From the NCBI RefSeq assembly GCF_013912065.1, contig NZ_JACESA010000002.1:124001-188000 (forward strand): a DNA stretch of 64,000 bases, written 5' to 3'. The notes beneath the pieces are model-generated. The model was given only the letters and a program-made list of their open reading frames with translations. It was not told where the DNA came from and made no database searches. Made by a program: the position numbers and the translations under genes. This DNA is from Brevundimonas sp. (GTDB lineage: Bacteria; Pseudomonadota; Alphaproteobacteria; Caulobacterales; Caulobacteraceae). Positions 34,694 through 42,328 of this stretch are shown here, piece after piece; the first letter of the stretch is position 1, and every line of letters begins with the position of its first letter.

Positions 34694-35197
34694 TCATATT
34701 TCAGGGTGAGAAACAACGCCTGTTCCCACCTTTGCTTGCTGCCGACTGAGCAATGTGATGCGCACTAGGCAGAGTAATGCGATCACAAGAAAATAGAGCC
34801 ATGCCACATGACCCAAAGGAGAGGTTAAGACGGATACAAAGGACGCTATGGAGAACATCGCGACCACCATCCACAGGAACGGGTGACTGGCGGATACTGG
34901 ATGCATCTCCATCCAGATCAAAACACTGGCGAGGCCAAACCACAAAAGAGTAGGGGCATGCCAAGTGACACGGATTACCAGCCATGTTTGCTCAACTGAG
35001 CCGCGTGGCGTCGGCAGGTCTTTGACAAACTTTAATGGGCTTATGAGAGCAAGCTCGCCCATAATCGAGTGAGCGAGCCCGACCGCGATGATCAGCAGAG
35101 CGGCTGTCATCAGATGCGGAAACCGTCGATGCAGCAGGTGACTTACCAGGAAGGACGCGGCGACAATTAGGACGCCTATTCCCACAAATGCGATCAT
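34694..35197 (-). CDS. Four-helix membrane protein with H-x3-G...PL...WH pattern
   Basis: A 167-residue membrane protein with about four hydrophobic segments (IAFVGIGVLIVAASFLVSHL; ALLIIAVGLAHSIMG; a third around PTLLWFGLASVLIWM; a fourth near ASFVSVL). It shares a pattern with the operon's other membrane protein (37835-38212): a His in helix 2, Gly and Pro-Leu after it, and a Trp-His at the start of helix 3. I do not recognise a named family. Position between DUF2867 and CMD-1 suggests a joint function. Confidence 0.78.
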   Translation of the reverse strand: MIAFVGIGVLIVAASFLVSHLLHRRFPHLMTAALLIIAVGLAHSIMGELALISPLKFVKDLPTPRGSVEQTWLVIRVTWHAPTLLWFGLASVLIWMEMHPVSASHPFLWMVVAMFSIASFVSVLTSPLGHVAWLYFLVIALLCLVRITLLSRQQAKVGTGVVSHPEI

Positions 35198-35258
35198 CGC
35201 CGGATCTCCCAGCGTAGTAATTTTACCGTTTTAGAGCAGGTAGATGGCATGATCGTTC

Positions 35259-35831
35259 TCATCTAGGGATTGTCGGGTGAACATAGCCCGAGAGTGCGCG
35301 GGAAATGAGAAAGCGAATGCCATGTTTATGGATCGGGAGAATGGTTTTGAGGTAGATTTCGCCCGCGCGATTGTGGGTGACGCAGACAGTAGAGACGGTT
35401 GCGAATTGCCCGCCGTTCTCAACGCTCTTCAGCACGGAAACCCGAAAATCCAAGTGCTTGTTGTCGCGCCCTGCGACGAGCTCGTCACCTGTTAACGTGA
35501 AGATGGGCCAAGCCCAGATGGTCTCGCCGACCCTGTACGTTGTTCGGCGTGCGTTCGAAAGAACGTCGGCGACAAGCGGTGTTTCAATACCGAATGGCTT
35601 CACCGCGATGTTTCTCAGAATGATGGCGGCTTTCATCCACCCTGGCTTCCCACCGAAGATGCCGAGAAAGATATCGGTGACAGTCATGTCGGCCACCGGC
35701 AGCTCGAACCTGTAAGATTCTACGAGACTGGCACGGCTGACGAAATCTGCATGGATCTCAGAGTGCGAAGGGAAATCGACACTCGTCCATCGTGATGCCG
35801 AAAGTGCTTCGTTAAGGCTCGGTCGATCCAT
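35259..35831 (-). CDS. DUF2867 protein
   Basis: A 190-residue protein matching the DUF2867 pattern: an N-terminal FVSRASLVESYRFELPV, then TDIFLGIFGGKPGW, and the conserved DNKHLDFRVSVLK with a following Thr-x-x-x-x-His-Asn-x-x-Gly block near residue 148. DUF2867 domains bind unknown ligands and often accompany NAD-dependent epimerases. Its ATG immediately follows the previous gene's stop, so the two are co-transcribed. No catalytic residues are known to me for this family. Confidence 0.78.
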   Translation of the reverse strand: MDRPSLNEALSASRWTSVDFPSHSEIHADFVSRASLVESYRFELPVADMTVTDIFLGIFGGKPGWMKAAIILRNIAVKPFGIETPLVADVLSNARRTTYRVGETIWAWPIFTLTGDELVAGRDNKHLDFRVSVLKSVENGGQFATVSTVCVTHNRAGEIYLKTILPIHKHGIRFLISRALSGYVHPTIPR

Positions 35832-36401
35832 TCAGTCATCTCCTGCGCGTGCAGAAGGCAGTCGATTTGCCGCAGCGTCCAGCAATGCCCGAGAGTACAA
35901 ACAATGAAACCCAGTCAGAGCCCGGTAGCCAATGCCGATCCTGCTGCGTCCCTCCGCCGGCACGACGGCGGAGCCGAAATAGAGCGTGGTGTCCCCGCGC
36001 TTGGTTTCGATCATAAACCAGGATCTCGTGTTGCCCGACTTGTCGTTCAACATGATCTGATCTGGCTGGCGCGCCTCCACCTGCCAGACGGAAAAGCGTG
36101 ACACCTCTCCGAGCGCCAGTCGGCGTGCATCCTGGTCGCTTGTGGCATAGCCAAACAGACCGAGAAGCCAGCGCTCGATCTTGAAAAGCGGCGTCGTGTA
36201 AAAGGCTTCGACATAATTCGTAAAATCAACATGTCCGGCAACTGTTACGGCGAAGCAGTCCGTGTAGACGCCCTCTCTTTGATAGGCGGCCAACAATGCA
36301 GTGGTCGGTAGTTCGCGAGCGGCGACCGATGACATCCTCCTCAATCGGGCAGGTCCGGATGTAGTCGAGGAGCCAGGCCTTTGATGCTCATTTGGGATCA
36401 T
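35832..36401 (-). CDS. Conserved hypothetical protein, possibly distant DUF2867 relative
   Basis: A 189-residue protein. ATG 36401 is chosen because GGAG lies eight bases before it; this start lies within the 3' end of the upstream gene (14-base overlap). Residues about 40-75 (YTDCFAVTVAGHVDFTNYVE, then FYTTPLFKIERWLL) and the later SWFMIETKRG and TGFHCLYSRALL blocks parallel the overall layout of the neighbouring DUF2867 protein, but the similarity is weak. No motif identifies an enzyme. Confidence 0.72.
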   Translation of the reverse strand: MIPNEHQRPGSSTTSGPARLRRMSSVAARELPTTALLAAYQREGVYTDCFAVTVAGHVDFTNYVEAFYTTPLFKIERWLLGLFGYATSDQDARRLALGEVSRFSVWQVEARQPDQIMLNDKSGNTRSWFMIETKRGDTTLYFGSAVVPAEGRSRIGIGYRALTGFHCLYSRALLDAAANRLPSARAGDD

Positions 36402-37242
36402 TTCGATCGCTCCAGGGCGCCGGTCGGCCAAAGACAAAGCCGATACCTTGAAGATGTTGAACGAATTCCGGTTGGAAGCCGAGGCGCTGGTAGACCGGAT
36501 GGCGGATGGTAAGACGATCCTCCGCGCCGAAGCGCCGTATGGACTGCTTCTCGCTGAAGGAATGGGTTTGGCAGATGACAACCGGACCCGACGAGGGGCC
36601 GCCGGTTCCGATGACGGGAACCGTCAGATAGGGCTTGCGCATGGAGGCGAACATGTTGCTGAAACCGATATGCCGCATAATCTGCCAGAAGGTGCGCATT
36701 GACTGGCGCTGGCCAATGCTCAACTCGCCATCTGCGATCAGGTGACCATCCTCTGACGGAAACTGGAAGTTGATCCGCTTCTTGCCTATCGTGATATCGC
36801 TGTGAGATATCTTCGCGTCCAAGCACAGATGCTCGCGGTTATAGCGCACGACACGCTCTGTGCTGTTCCACAATCCATGGCACACCATACGTGCGGGCGA
36901 GGCGGTGACGAGCGTGCGAAGAACGGCGTAGGGGCTGGCGGGAACTGGCTCGATGGGACGTGGTGCGGCAAAGAGCGAGATCTGGAGCTCGTGATGCGGT
37001 CCAAGATTGGCTTTAGAGAAATCGCAGATCCAGATCGCCGCGAGCGCGCGCCCTTGCGAATCGACAACTGGCACAAGGTCGGCTGGGGCCAGGAGCTCGG
37101 ATGCGACCTTCGCTTCAACGGTCCCGCCTACCAGAAGCATTGTTCCATCCATGACGTGGTAGGGGGTTGAAAGCGCCTCGCCTGAAATGGTTACTTCGCC
37201 ATCCAGCGGATGATCTCGAAAGAGGATGCCCTTGTCGTTCAT
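36388..37242 (-). CDS. Acetoacetate-decarboxylase-like protein
   Basis: A 284-residue protein. STPYHVMDGTMLLVGGTVEA, then ELLAPADLVPVVDSQGRALA, and LGPHHELQISLFAAP follow the order of the acetoacetate decarboxylase (ADC-like) fold, in which a ligand-binding beta barrel precedes a Gly-x-x-x-Glu segment. I cannot place the Schiff-base Lys with confidence, so an ADC-fold protein with another activity is equally possible. It overlaps the TetR gene upstream and the hypothetical gene downstream. Confidence 0.7.
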   Translation of the reverse strand: MNDKGILFRDHPLDGEVTISGEALSTPYHVMDGTMLLVGGTVEAKVASELLAPADLVPVVDSQGRALAAIWICDFSKANLGPHHELQISLFAAPRPIEPVPASPYAVLRTLVTASPARMVCHGLWNSTERVVRYNREHLCLDAKISHSDITIGKKRINFQFPSEDGHLIADGELSIGQRQSMRTFWQIMRHIGFSNMFASMRKPYLTVPVIGTGGPSSGPVVICQTHSFSEKQSIRRFGAEDRLTIRHPVYQRLGFQPEFVQHLQGIGFVFGRPAPWSDRNDPK

Positions 37243-37838
37243 TGTAATTCCGTGCCCAGATCAGGTGGAGTTGTTTCTTGCGTTGATCTCGGCGCCAGCA
37301 ACCGCATGAAAGTGCTGTATAGACGCTCCATTTCCACTGCGTTTTTGCCGAGTCCGGTCGCGGTGAGGCCAATAAAGGCGGCGTTTTCGATGATGGCCAG
37401 ATCTCTGGCGTCTTCGGGGGTGAAGTTGCCGCTGGCAAGATGCAGGTCGGCAAGATAGGAAATACGGATCTGGTCGATCTCGGCAACCATCTGCTCGACT
37501 TCCTGGTTCTTCTCGGCAAGTCGTCGCATGCCATGGCCGATCCTAGGATCGAGATGGATGACGATGCGATTAAGGTGCTCCATTCGCTGCTGAGGCTCGG
37601 CTTCGGCTTCAACGCGTTCGATCACGTTTTCGGTGTAACGTTTGCGCCAATGCACGGCTAATGCGGTGATGAACTCGTCGTGACTTTGGAAATGCGCGTA
37701 GAAGGAGCCCTTCGTTTTTCCGGCGCGTAGACAAAGTCCGTCGATTGTCAGGGAATCAGGGCCGCCCTCAGCCAAGGTTTCAAGGCCGAAATCGAGCCAA
37801 TCCATTACAGACATTCGAAGTCTTCCTGCCTTGCTCAT
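37239..37838 (-). CDS. TetR-family transcriptional regulator
   Basis: A 199-residue TetR regulator. The HTH covers about residues 10-55 (LDFGLETLAEGGPDSLTIDG, then GKTKGSFYAHFQSHDEFITA), followed by a helical ligand-binding domain. ATG 37838 overlaps the stop of the upstream membrane gene (ATGA). Two nearly identical palindromes at 38234-38254 and 39323-39343 lie in front of this operon and of the second CMD gene and are the obvious candidate operators. Confidence 0.9.
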   Translation of the reverse strand: MSKAGRLRMSVMDWLDFGLETLAEGGPDSLTIDGLCLRAGKTKGSFYAHFQSHDEFITALAVHWRKRYTENVIERVEAEAEPQQRMEHLNRIVIHLDPRIGHGMRRLAEKNQEVEQMVAEIDQIRISYLADLHLASGNFTPEDARDLAIIENAAFIGLTATGLGKNAVEMERLYSTFMRLLAPRSTQETTPPDLGTELQ

Positions 37839-38212
37839 GTCAGGAGGCCCGCAATGCCGAGAAGCCCCAGACCGAGAAACAGGATCCATTGGCCGAATTC
37901 CTTCATCGGCAGGCGAAAGATCGCGATCTGAATGACGTTGAGAAGCGCGAACAGGAATGACATGCCCGTCGCCAGCACCGCCAGATCCGAACTTGCGCCA
38001 GATCGCGAGGCATAAGCGAAAGCGGCTGCCAGCGCCGCTATGGTAATGGTGACGAGATGCCAGCAGTAATAGTGGGTGTACTTTGCGCTTCGATTAATCT
38101 CCGTCGAAGCCAGAAGTGGCCGCACTGCTTCACGACCTCCGGCGACAACGTGGATTACACAAATAAGCGCCGCTACACCCGCAGCAGAAAGGAACCATGC
38201 GTTCAAATTCAC
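37835..38212 (-). CDS. Small four-helix membrane protein, first gene of the cargo operon
   Basis: A roughly 125-residue membrane protein with four hydrophobic segments (AWFLSAAGVAALICVIHVV; LVTITIAALAAAFAY; AVLATGMSFLFALLNVIQIA; WILFLGLGLLGIAGLL). The frame is open to an ATG at 38269, but that would place the palindromic operator inside the gene. GTG 38212, or TTG 38206 with GGAG eight bases upstream, fits better. It shares the H...G...PL...WH pattern with the protein at 34694. Family not recognised. Confidence 0.75.
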   Translation of the reverse strand: MNLNAWFLSAAGVAALICVIHVVAGGREAVRPLLASTEINRSAKYTHYYCWHLVTITIAALAAAFAYASRSGASSDLAVLATGMSFLFALLNVIQIAIFRLPMKEFGQWILFLGLGLLGIAGLLT

Positions 38213-38233
38213 TTCTCCAGATATCCATGTAAC

Positions 38234-38254
38234 AGTACCATACCGTATTGTACT
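38234..38254 (-). promoter_or_regulatory. Candidate TetR operator 1
   Basis: An imperfect 21-base palindrome centred on 38244: AGTACCATAC, C, GTATTGTACT. It lies 22 bases upstream of the likely start of the minus-strand operon. It matches the palindrome at 39323-39343 in 18 of 21 positions. Confidence 0.6.
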
Positions 38255-38275
38255 AAAGCGAGCAAGCATCAGGGT

Positions 38276-38761
38276 TGATATTTTTGGGACCGATAGCGCA
38301 CCGGCTCACTAAGCAGGTGCAGGTAGTGTGCCGGATTTTGGCGAAGGCGGCATCTGGGCTTGGTTTAGACGACGTGCCGTCGCGCGATCTCCGTCACGAC
38401 CGCGCCAGGCGCCAGCGTCTCCTCGATAATCTGCATCTTCTCGTCGCGCGACCAGCGCCGCCGACGCTCGATGCCGTTGAGAATCTCAACCCGCATCAAC
38501 CGACCTTAAGGCTAGCCTTAAAGCCATATGCTTCGTCAGAAGCCATCAACGCGACAAGGTGGCACTCATCGGATGCGTTCTTGCCAGGCGCGGTCCGCCA
38601 AAAAAGTTCCCGCGTGCGCCATGCGCTGTCGATTGAAAAAGTCAGGATGGTGAAGCGCCGCCGGTCACCGAACTGCCGAAGACAAGTTACCTATTTTGCC
38701 AGCAGGCGTTGTCGATGTACTACCCTACACCTTACGTCCGACAAAGTGGTTCCCCAGAATT
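38276..38761. other. Junction region with an IS remnant
   Basis: Between the cargo operon and the second CMD gene. It contains a 44-codon transposase HTH remnant at 38365-38496 (described separately). The rest (38497-38761) holds open frames but nothing I recognise; it looks like scrambled sequence left by IS activity. Confidence 0.55.
38365..38496 (-). pseudogene. Truncated transposase HTH (IS66 TnpA / IS3 OrfA type)
   Basis: Forty-three residues starting MRVEILNGIERRRRWSRDEK and continuing through an IIEETLAPGAVVTEIARRH segment, after which the frame stops. This is the N-terminal HTH of an IS66 TnpA-type protein, close in sequence to the remnant at 42390. The downstream part is missing, so it is a dead fragment. 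It shows that IS66-like copies once flanked this cargo on both sides, in opposite orientation. Confidence 0.7.
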
Positions 38762-39277
38762 CTAGAGTTCTATTTTAACTATCGAGCACTTCGTTGCATG
38801 ACCCAGCGTTCGTTTGCAAATCGGCAAGAATCGACTTGCGCCGACTGCGAGCGCAATTTCTACGAGGCCTTCATGCCCATAGTGCTCGACGATTAATGGC
38901 CGCAATTCTCTGTCCTCACCTGTGGATTGGACCACTGCCTCGACAAAGCAGTAGAGGGCGCCAAGTGGCGTCGGCAAAGAATGCGGACTTGATCGAATTA
39001 CGGCTTGGAGCACCTCGCTTCGAACGCCCGCCTTAATCGCGAGATTAACTTCGACTTGAACGCAAGTACCGCAATCTTCATCGCGTGCCGCAACAATTCG
39101 GGCAATGTGGTAGGCATCGGCGGGCAACTTGCCACGATAATTCGAAATCGAAAAGATCCGAATAAATCGACGGAAGGCGGGGAAGGACGAACGCAGTATA
39201 TCCTTTATGTAGTCCATTGACCCCCCAAGCTCTCTTGCCGAGACATCAATTCGCCACTCAATAATTTGTCTCAGCAT
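38762..39277 (-). CDS. CMD/AhpD-like protein with variant active site (CMD-2)
   Basis: A 171-residue protein. ATG 39277 is chosen because AGGGGAG lies five bases before it, and because a longer frame (to 39436) would swallow the operator at 39323-39343. The CMD core is in RIVAARDEDCGTCVQVEVNL: Cys69 and Cys72 are kept, but the residue four after Cys72 is Glu rather than the usual His. SSPHSLPTPLGALYCFVEAV resembles the family C-terminus. Transcribed from its own TetR-type operator. Confidence 0.78.
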   Translation of the reverse strand: MLRQIIEWRIDVSARELGGSMDYIKDILRSSFPAFRRFIRIFSISNYRGKLPADAYHIARIVAARDEDCGTCVQVEVNLAIKAGVRSEVLQAVIRSSPHSLPTPLGALYCFVEAVVQSTGEDRELRPLIVEHYGHEGLVEIALAVGASRFLPICKRTLGHATKCSIVKIEL

Positions 39278-39322
39278 TTCGCTCCCCTCAACCGCGTCAG
39301 AAACGGACGTTCGTAAGATATC

Positions 39323-39343
39323 AATACCATACAGTATGGTACT
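39323..39343 (-). promoter_or_regulatory. Candidate TetR operator 2
   Basis: TACCATAC, A, GTATGGTA is a perfect palindrome centred on 39333, with further matches outside it. It lies 46 bases upstream of the CMD-2 start and matches operator 1 in 18 of 21 positions. Confidence 0.6.
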
Positions 39344-39554
39344 TTTGTCAACATGGGATTTCTTGGAAGCGGTCTGAATTAAATGGTCTGCACCCATTCG
39401 CTGGTGCGTCCGAAGGTAAATTGTTCGGGCCTTCAATTCGGTGACGGGCTGATATAACCCTCGAATTTATCAATAATATCGCCGATTTCTGGACGAGCAC
39501 GCCGTGAGGGCTTCTATATTAAAGTAAGTGGACATCCGCGTGCTCGCCGACTCC

Positions 39555-40004
39555 TCACCAGTCCAGTGACGGCACAGTACCGGCACCCGCCCGATACGCC
39601 AGGAAGCGCGCCAAGCCGAGGCGCTTCGTGTTCTGAAAATGAGAGAAGAGCCAACGGTCATTGTCGCGCACTGCTACATAACTTTGCACCTTTCCGAACT
39701 TGCGGGGCGGCTTCCGGCCCACGTCGCCCCGGGTGATCAGCAGCGCTACGTCTTTTCTCAAGAAGCGGAGTTCAAGCCTTTCGACGAAAAGCTCAGTCTT
39801 TTTCAGCGGGCCTGTAAACAGGACCCGATGTGACTCGGCCACCTCGCGCCGCCCGCGATAGACGCCGCCGAAGAACGCGATGTAGCGGCAGTCTTCGGTG
39901 AAGACCGAGGCGTATTCATCAGCGTCGCCGTGCTTCCAAGCATCAATCGACCTTGCTAAAAGCGTTTGGATGGCCTCCGGTCCATCATCTTCGGCGATGC
40001 TCAC
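39555..40004 (-). CDS. SgcJ/EcaC-type (DUF4440, NTF2-like) protein
   Basis: A 149-residue NTF2-fold protein. The pattern AIQTLLARSIDAWKHGDADE, then YASVFTEDCRYIAFFGGVYR with a GRREVAESHRVLF block, and the late WLFSHFQNTK are typical of the SgcJ/EcaC and DUF4440 group, whose members are small isomerases, ligand binders or have no known activity. It is separated from the CMD genes by about 280 bases and stands just inside the IS3 element. It may belong to the same cargo. Confidence 0.82.
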   Translation of the reverse strand: MSIAEDDGPEAIQTLLARSIDAWKHGDADEYASVFTEDCRYIAFFGGVYRGRREVAESHRVLFTGPLKKTELFVERLELRFLRKDVALLITRGDVGRKPPRKFGKVQSYVAVRDNDRWLFSHFQNTKRLGLARFLAYRAGAGTVPSLDW

Positions 40005-40105
40005 CTGGGGTCTCCTCTATGGTAATGACATTAAAAGTGTAATGGCCCCCTAAATCCCCGGACACGATCTCCCACTTGTTAAGTGTTAGGAGTAATGTGC
40101 CCATT

Positions 40106-40498
40106 ATGACCAGTCACATCCCCAAGATAGAAGTGCTGTCCGGCCGTGAGCGTCGCCGTCGCTGGTCGACAGCGGAGAAGCTGGCGATAGTCCAGGAGAC
40201 TTACGAGCCTGATGTCACGGTCAGCATCGTTGCGCGACGGCACGGCATTCAACCGAACCAGCTATTCGCCTGGCGCAAACTTGCGGCGCAGGGTGCGCTG
40301 ACGGCCACGGCATCGCAGGAAGAGGTCGTTCCTGCATCCGAATACAGAGCGCTTCAGAACCAGGTGAAAGAGCTGCAGCGCCTCCTTGGCAAGAAGACGA
40401 TGGAAGGCGAAATCCTCAAGGAAGCGCTTGAGATCGCATCAGGGTCAAAAAAACACCTGTTGCGCTCGCTCTCGTTGCCGAAGGACGCTTCGCGATGA
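40106..40498 (+). CDS. IS3-family transposase OrfA
   Basis: A 130-residue HTH protein. RRRRWSTAEKLAIVQETYEP and SIVARRHGIQPNQLFAWRKL form the DNA-binding domain, followed by a leucine-rich coiled coil (YRALQNQVKELQRLLGKKTM). A run of seven A at 40447-40453 lies before the stop; the orfB frame is open back through this run, so a -1 slip would give the OrfAB transposase. A TTG at 40076 is an alternative start. Confidence 0.9.
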   Translation: MTSHIPKIEVLSGRERRRRWSTAEKLAIVQETYEPDVTVSIVARRHGIQPNQLFAWRKLAAQGALTATASQEEVVPASEYRALQNQVKELQRLLGKKTMEGEILKEALEIASGSKKHLLRSLSLPKDASR

Positions 40499-41325
40499 CG
40501 ACGGTGTGTGAGACCCTGGGTGTCGCCCGATCCAACATCGCGGAATCTGTGAAGCGACGTCCCTCCAAAGCCAGAGGGCGTCCGCCGCTTGCTGATCGGG
40601 AGCTGGTGGATGAGATCAAGACCATCATCGACGATATGCCCACCTACGGATATCGCCGGGTGCACGCGATCCTTTGCCGTAAAGCCCGCAGCGAAAGCCG
40701 ACCGTGGCCAAATGCCAAGCGCGTCTACCGGGTGATGAAGGTTCATGGTATGCTTCTTCAGCGCCACACCGGTGCTCTCGACACCCGTCGCCACGATGGC
40801 CGCGTTGCTGTCGAGCAATCCAATCTGCGCTGGTGTTCAGACGGCTTCGAGATCGGCTGCGACAACAAGGAGAAGGTCCGCGTTGCGTTCGCGCTCGATT
40901 GCTGTGATCGCGAAGCCATTGCCCATGTCGCGACAACAGAGGGCATCAAGAGTGAGGACGTCCGGGACCTGGTCATTACGGCTGTGGAGAACCGCTTCGG
41001 TCTCATCAACACCCTTCCAAAGCCAATCGAATGGCTGACTGACAACGGCTCCTGCTTCATCGCAAAGGACACCAGGTCACTGCTTGTCGATATCGGCATG
41101 GAGCCGTGCTCCACGCCCATTCGCAGCCCCCAATCCAATGGGATGGCAGAGGCTTTCGTCAAAACATTCAAGCGCGACTACGTCTCTGTGAACCCTCGAC
41201 CAGACGCCGCAACCGTCATCGCGCAACTGCCATCATGGTTCGAACACTACAATACCCTTCACCCGCACAAGGCATTAGGGTATCGCTCACCGCGTGAGTT
41301 CTTAAACCGTCAAACAGAAACCTGA
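40495..41325 (+). CDS. IS3-family transposase OrfB (DDE integrase)
   Basis: A 276-residue IS2-type OrfB with an rve/DDE domain: the first Asp in WCSDGFEIGCDNKEK, the second in EWLTDNGSCFIAKDTR, and the Glu in SPQSNGMAEAFVKTFKRDY. The C-terminal HPHKALGYRSPREF is a standard family end. It overlaps orfA by ATGA but is probably made mainly as the frameshift fusion. The full set of catalytic residues suggests the copy is active. Confidence 0.92.
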   Translation: MTTVCETLGVARSNIAESVKRRPSKARGRPPLADRELVDEIKTIIDDMPTYGYRRVHAILCRKARSESRPWPNAKRVYRVMKVHGMLLQRHTGALDTRRHDGRVAVEQSNLRWCSDGFEIGCDNKEKVRVAFALDCCDREAIAHVATTEGIKSEDVRDLVITAVENRFGLINTLPKPIEWLTDNGSCFIAKDTRSLLVDIGMEPCSTPIRSPQSNGMAEAFVKTFKRDYVSVNPRPDAATVIAQLPSWFEHYNTLHPHKALGYRSPREFLNRQTET

Positions 41326-41408
41326 TCATGTCCGGTTTTTAAGGGGCAACTCCAAAAAGGAAATAGTGTTAGGTAATTTTGTTATCTATTTTATGAGGGA
41401 TAGTCAAC

Positions 41409-41903
41409 TTGCCCAAACTCTCTCAAGCCAGTCGGCCGGGCCGGCCCCTCATTGAAAAGGCACTCTGCATCAGCATTGCGCAGCGTCTTGGCGATGCTTT
41501 GATGCTCACCAACTTCGCTTTTGCCGATCGCATGGGAGTCAATCTTGTCGACCTGAAATGCATCGCGATTCTTGCCGAGACTGGCCCCATCACTGCGGGT
41601 CGCTTGGGCGAACTGGCGAATACGTCAACGCCGGCGACGACATTAATCATCAATCGTCTCGAAGCTGCCGGAGTAGTGAATCGACAGCGGGACTCCGAAG
41701 ACCGTCGCCGTGTCATTCTGCAGCTCAATCGCAAGGCCAGCGTGATCGCGGCACTCGAGGACCATCAGTGTGAGTTGGTCAAGGCAATGATCACCGTCAT
41801 GGCGCGGTTCAGTGATGCGGAACTGGCAAGGATAAGCGAGTTTATTGACGTCGTCGGAACAGCCCTCACCGCAGTGGCGAACCGTGTGCCTGATCGATTT
41901 TAG
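41409..41903 (+). CDS. MarR-family transcriptional regulator
   Basis: A 164-residue MarR protein. The wHTH spans about residues 45-110 (LKCIAILAETGPITAGRLGE, then TTLIINRLEAAGVVNRQRDS with a following Glu-Asp-Arg-Arg wing). It starts at a TTG; no in-frame ATG precedes it before the IS3 end 60 bases upstream, so the natural 5' end or promoter may have been displaced by the IS. No obvious target operon lies beside it. Confidence 0.85.
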   Translation: MPKLSQASRPGRPLIEKALCISIAQRLGDALMLTNFAFADRMGVNLVDLKCIAILAETGPITAGRLGELANTSTPATTLIINRLEAAGVVNRQRDSEDRRRVILQLNRKASVIAALEDHQCELVKAMITVMARFSDAELARISEFIDVVGTALTAVANRVPDRF

Positions 41904-42079
41904 CTTTGTCCGGCATGGTTCGGAAAGATGGACGACTCCTATTCTGTAGGCGCTTAAAGAGGTCGAGGGCGCCCTGAAGACGCTTGAGTCGGAACGCACC
42001 CGCGTCGTTCGGCTTCGTGCTGCGTCAGAAGCAGCTTGCCGAGCCGCTCGCTAAGCGAGCACGGTGTTCCGACAGGGCC

Positions 42080-42325
42080 TTCTATGTGGCTGCCGTCATC
42101 GACCTGTTCTCGCGCCGTGTCGTTGGCTGATCGATGAATGCCAACATGATGGCCCAGCTCGTCGCGGATGCGCTGATCATGGCGATCTGGCGCAGACGCA
42201 AGCCGGATGCACTCCTTCACCATTCGGATCAGGGCGGCCAATACACCAGCGAGCAGTTCCAGCGTCTCTTGGCCGTCCACGGTATCACCTGCTTAATGAG
42301 CTCGTCCGGCAATGCCCTGGGGTAG
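42080..42325 (+). pseudogene. Dead IS3-family OrfB fragment
   Basis: A central piece of an IS3-type DDE transposase: FYVAAVIDLFSRRVVG, an in-frame TGA at 42128 where the family has Trp, then LVADALIMAIWRRRKPDALL and HHSDQGGQYTSEQFQRLL. It ends at a TAG where the left end of an IS66-type element begins (GTAAGCGTCGTCCCGACGG from 42329). Both catalytic context and ends are missing, so it cannot move. Confidence 0.8.
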
Positions 42326-42328
42326 TGC

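Larger units (their letters stand above)
40043..41348 (+). mobile_element. IS3-family insertion sequence (IS2-like), apparently intact
   Basis: About 1.3 kb with imperfect terminal inverted repeats. The left end begins near TGGCCCCCTAAATCCCCGGA. The right end, read on the minus strand, begins TGCCCCTTAAAAACCGGAC. They share CCCC, TAAA, CCGGACA and GATC blocks. The two overlapping transposase frames lie between them. No clear target duplication is visible, so the exact ends are within a few bases. Confidence 0.75.

Noticed and set aside
38275-38778. Forward frame of 167 codons across the IS remnant region
   Set aside because: It is antisense to the TnpA fragment and reads as scrambled sequence.
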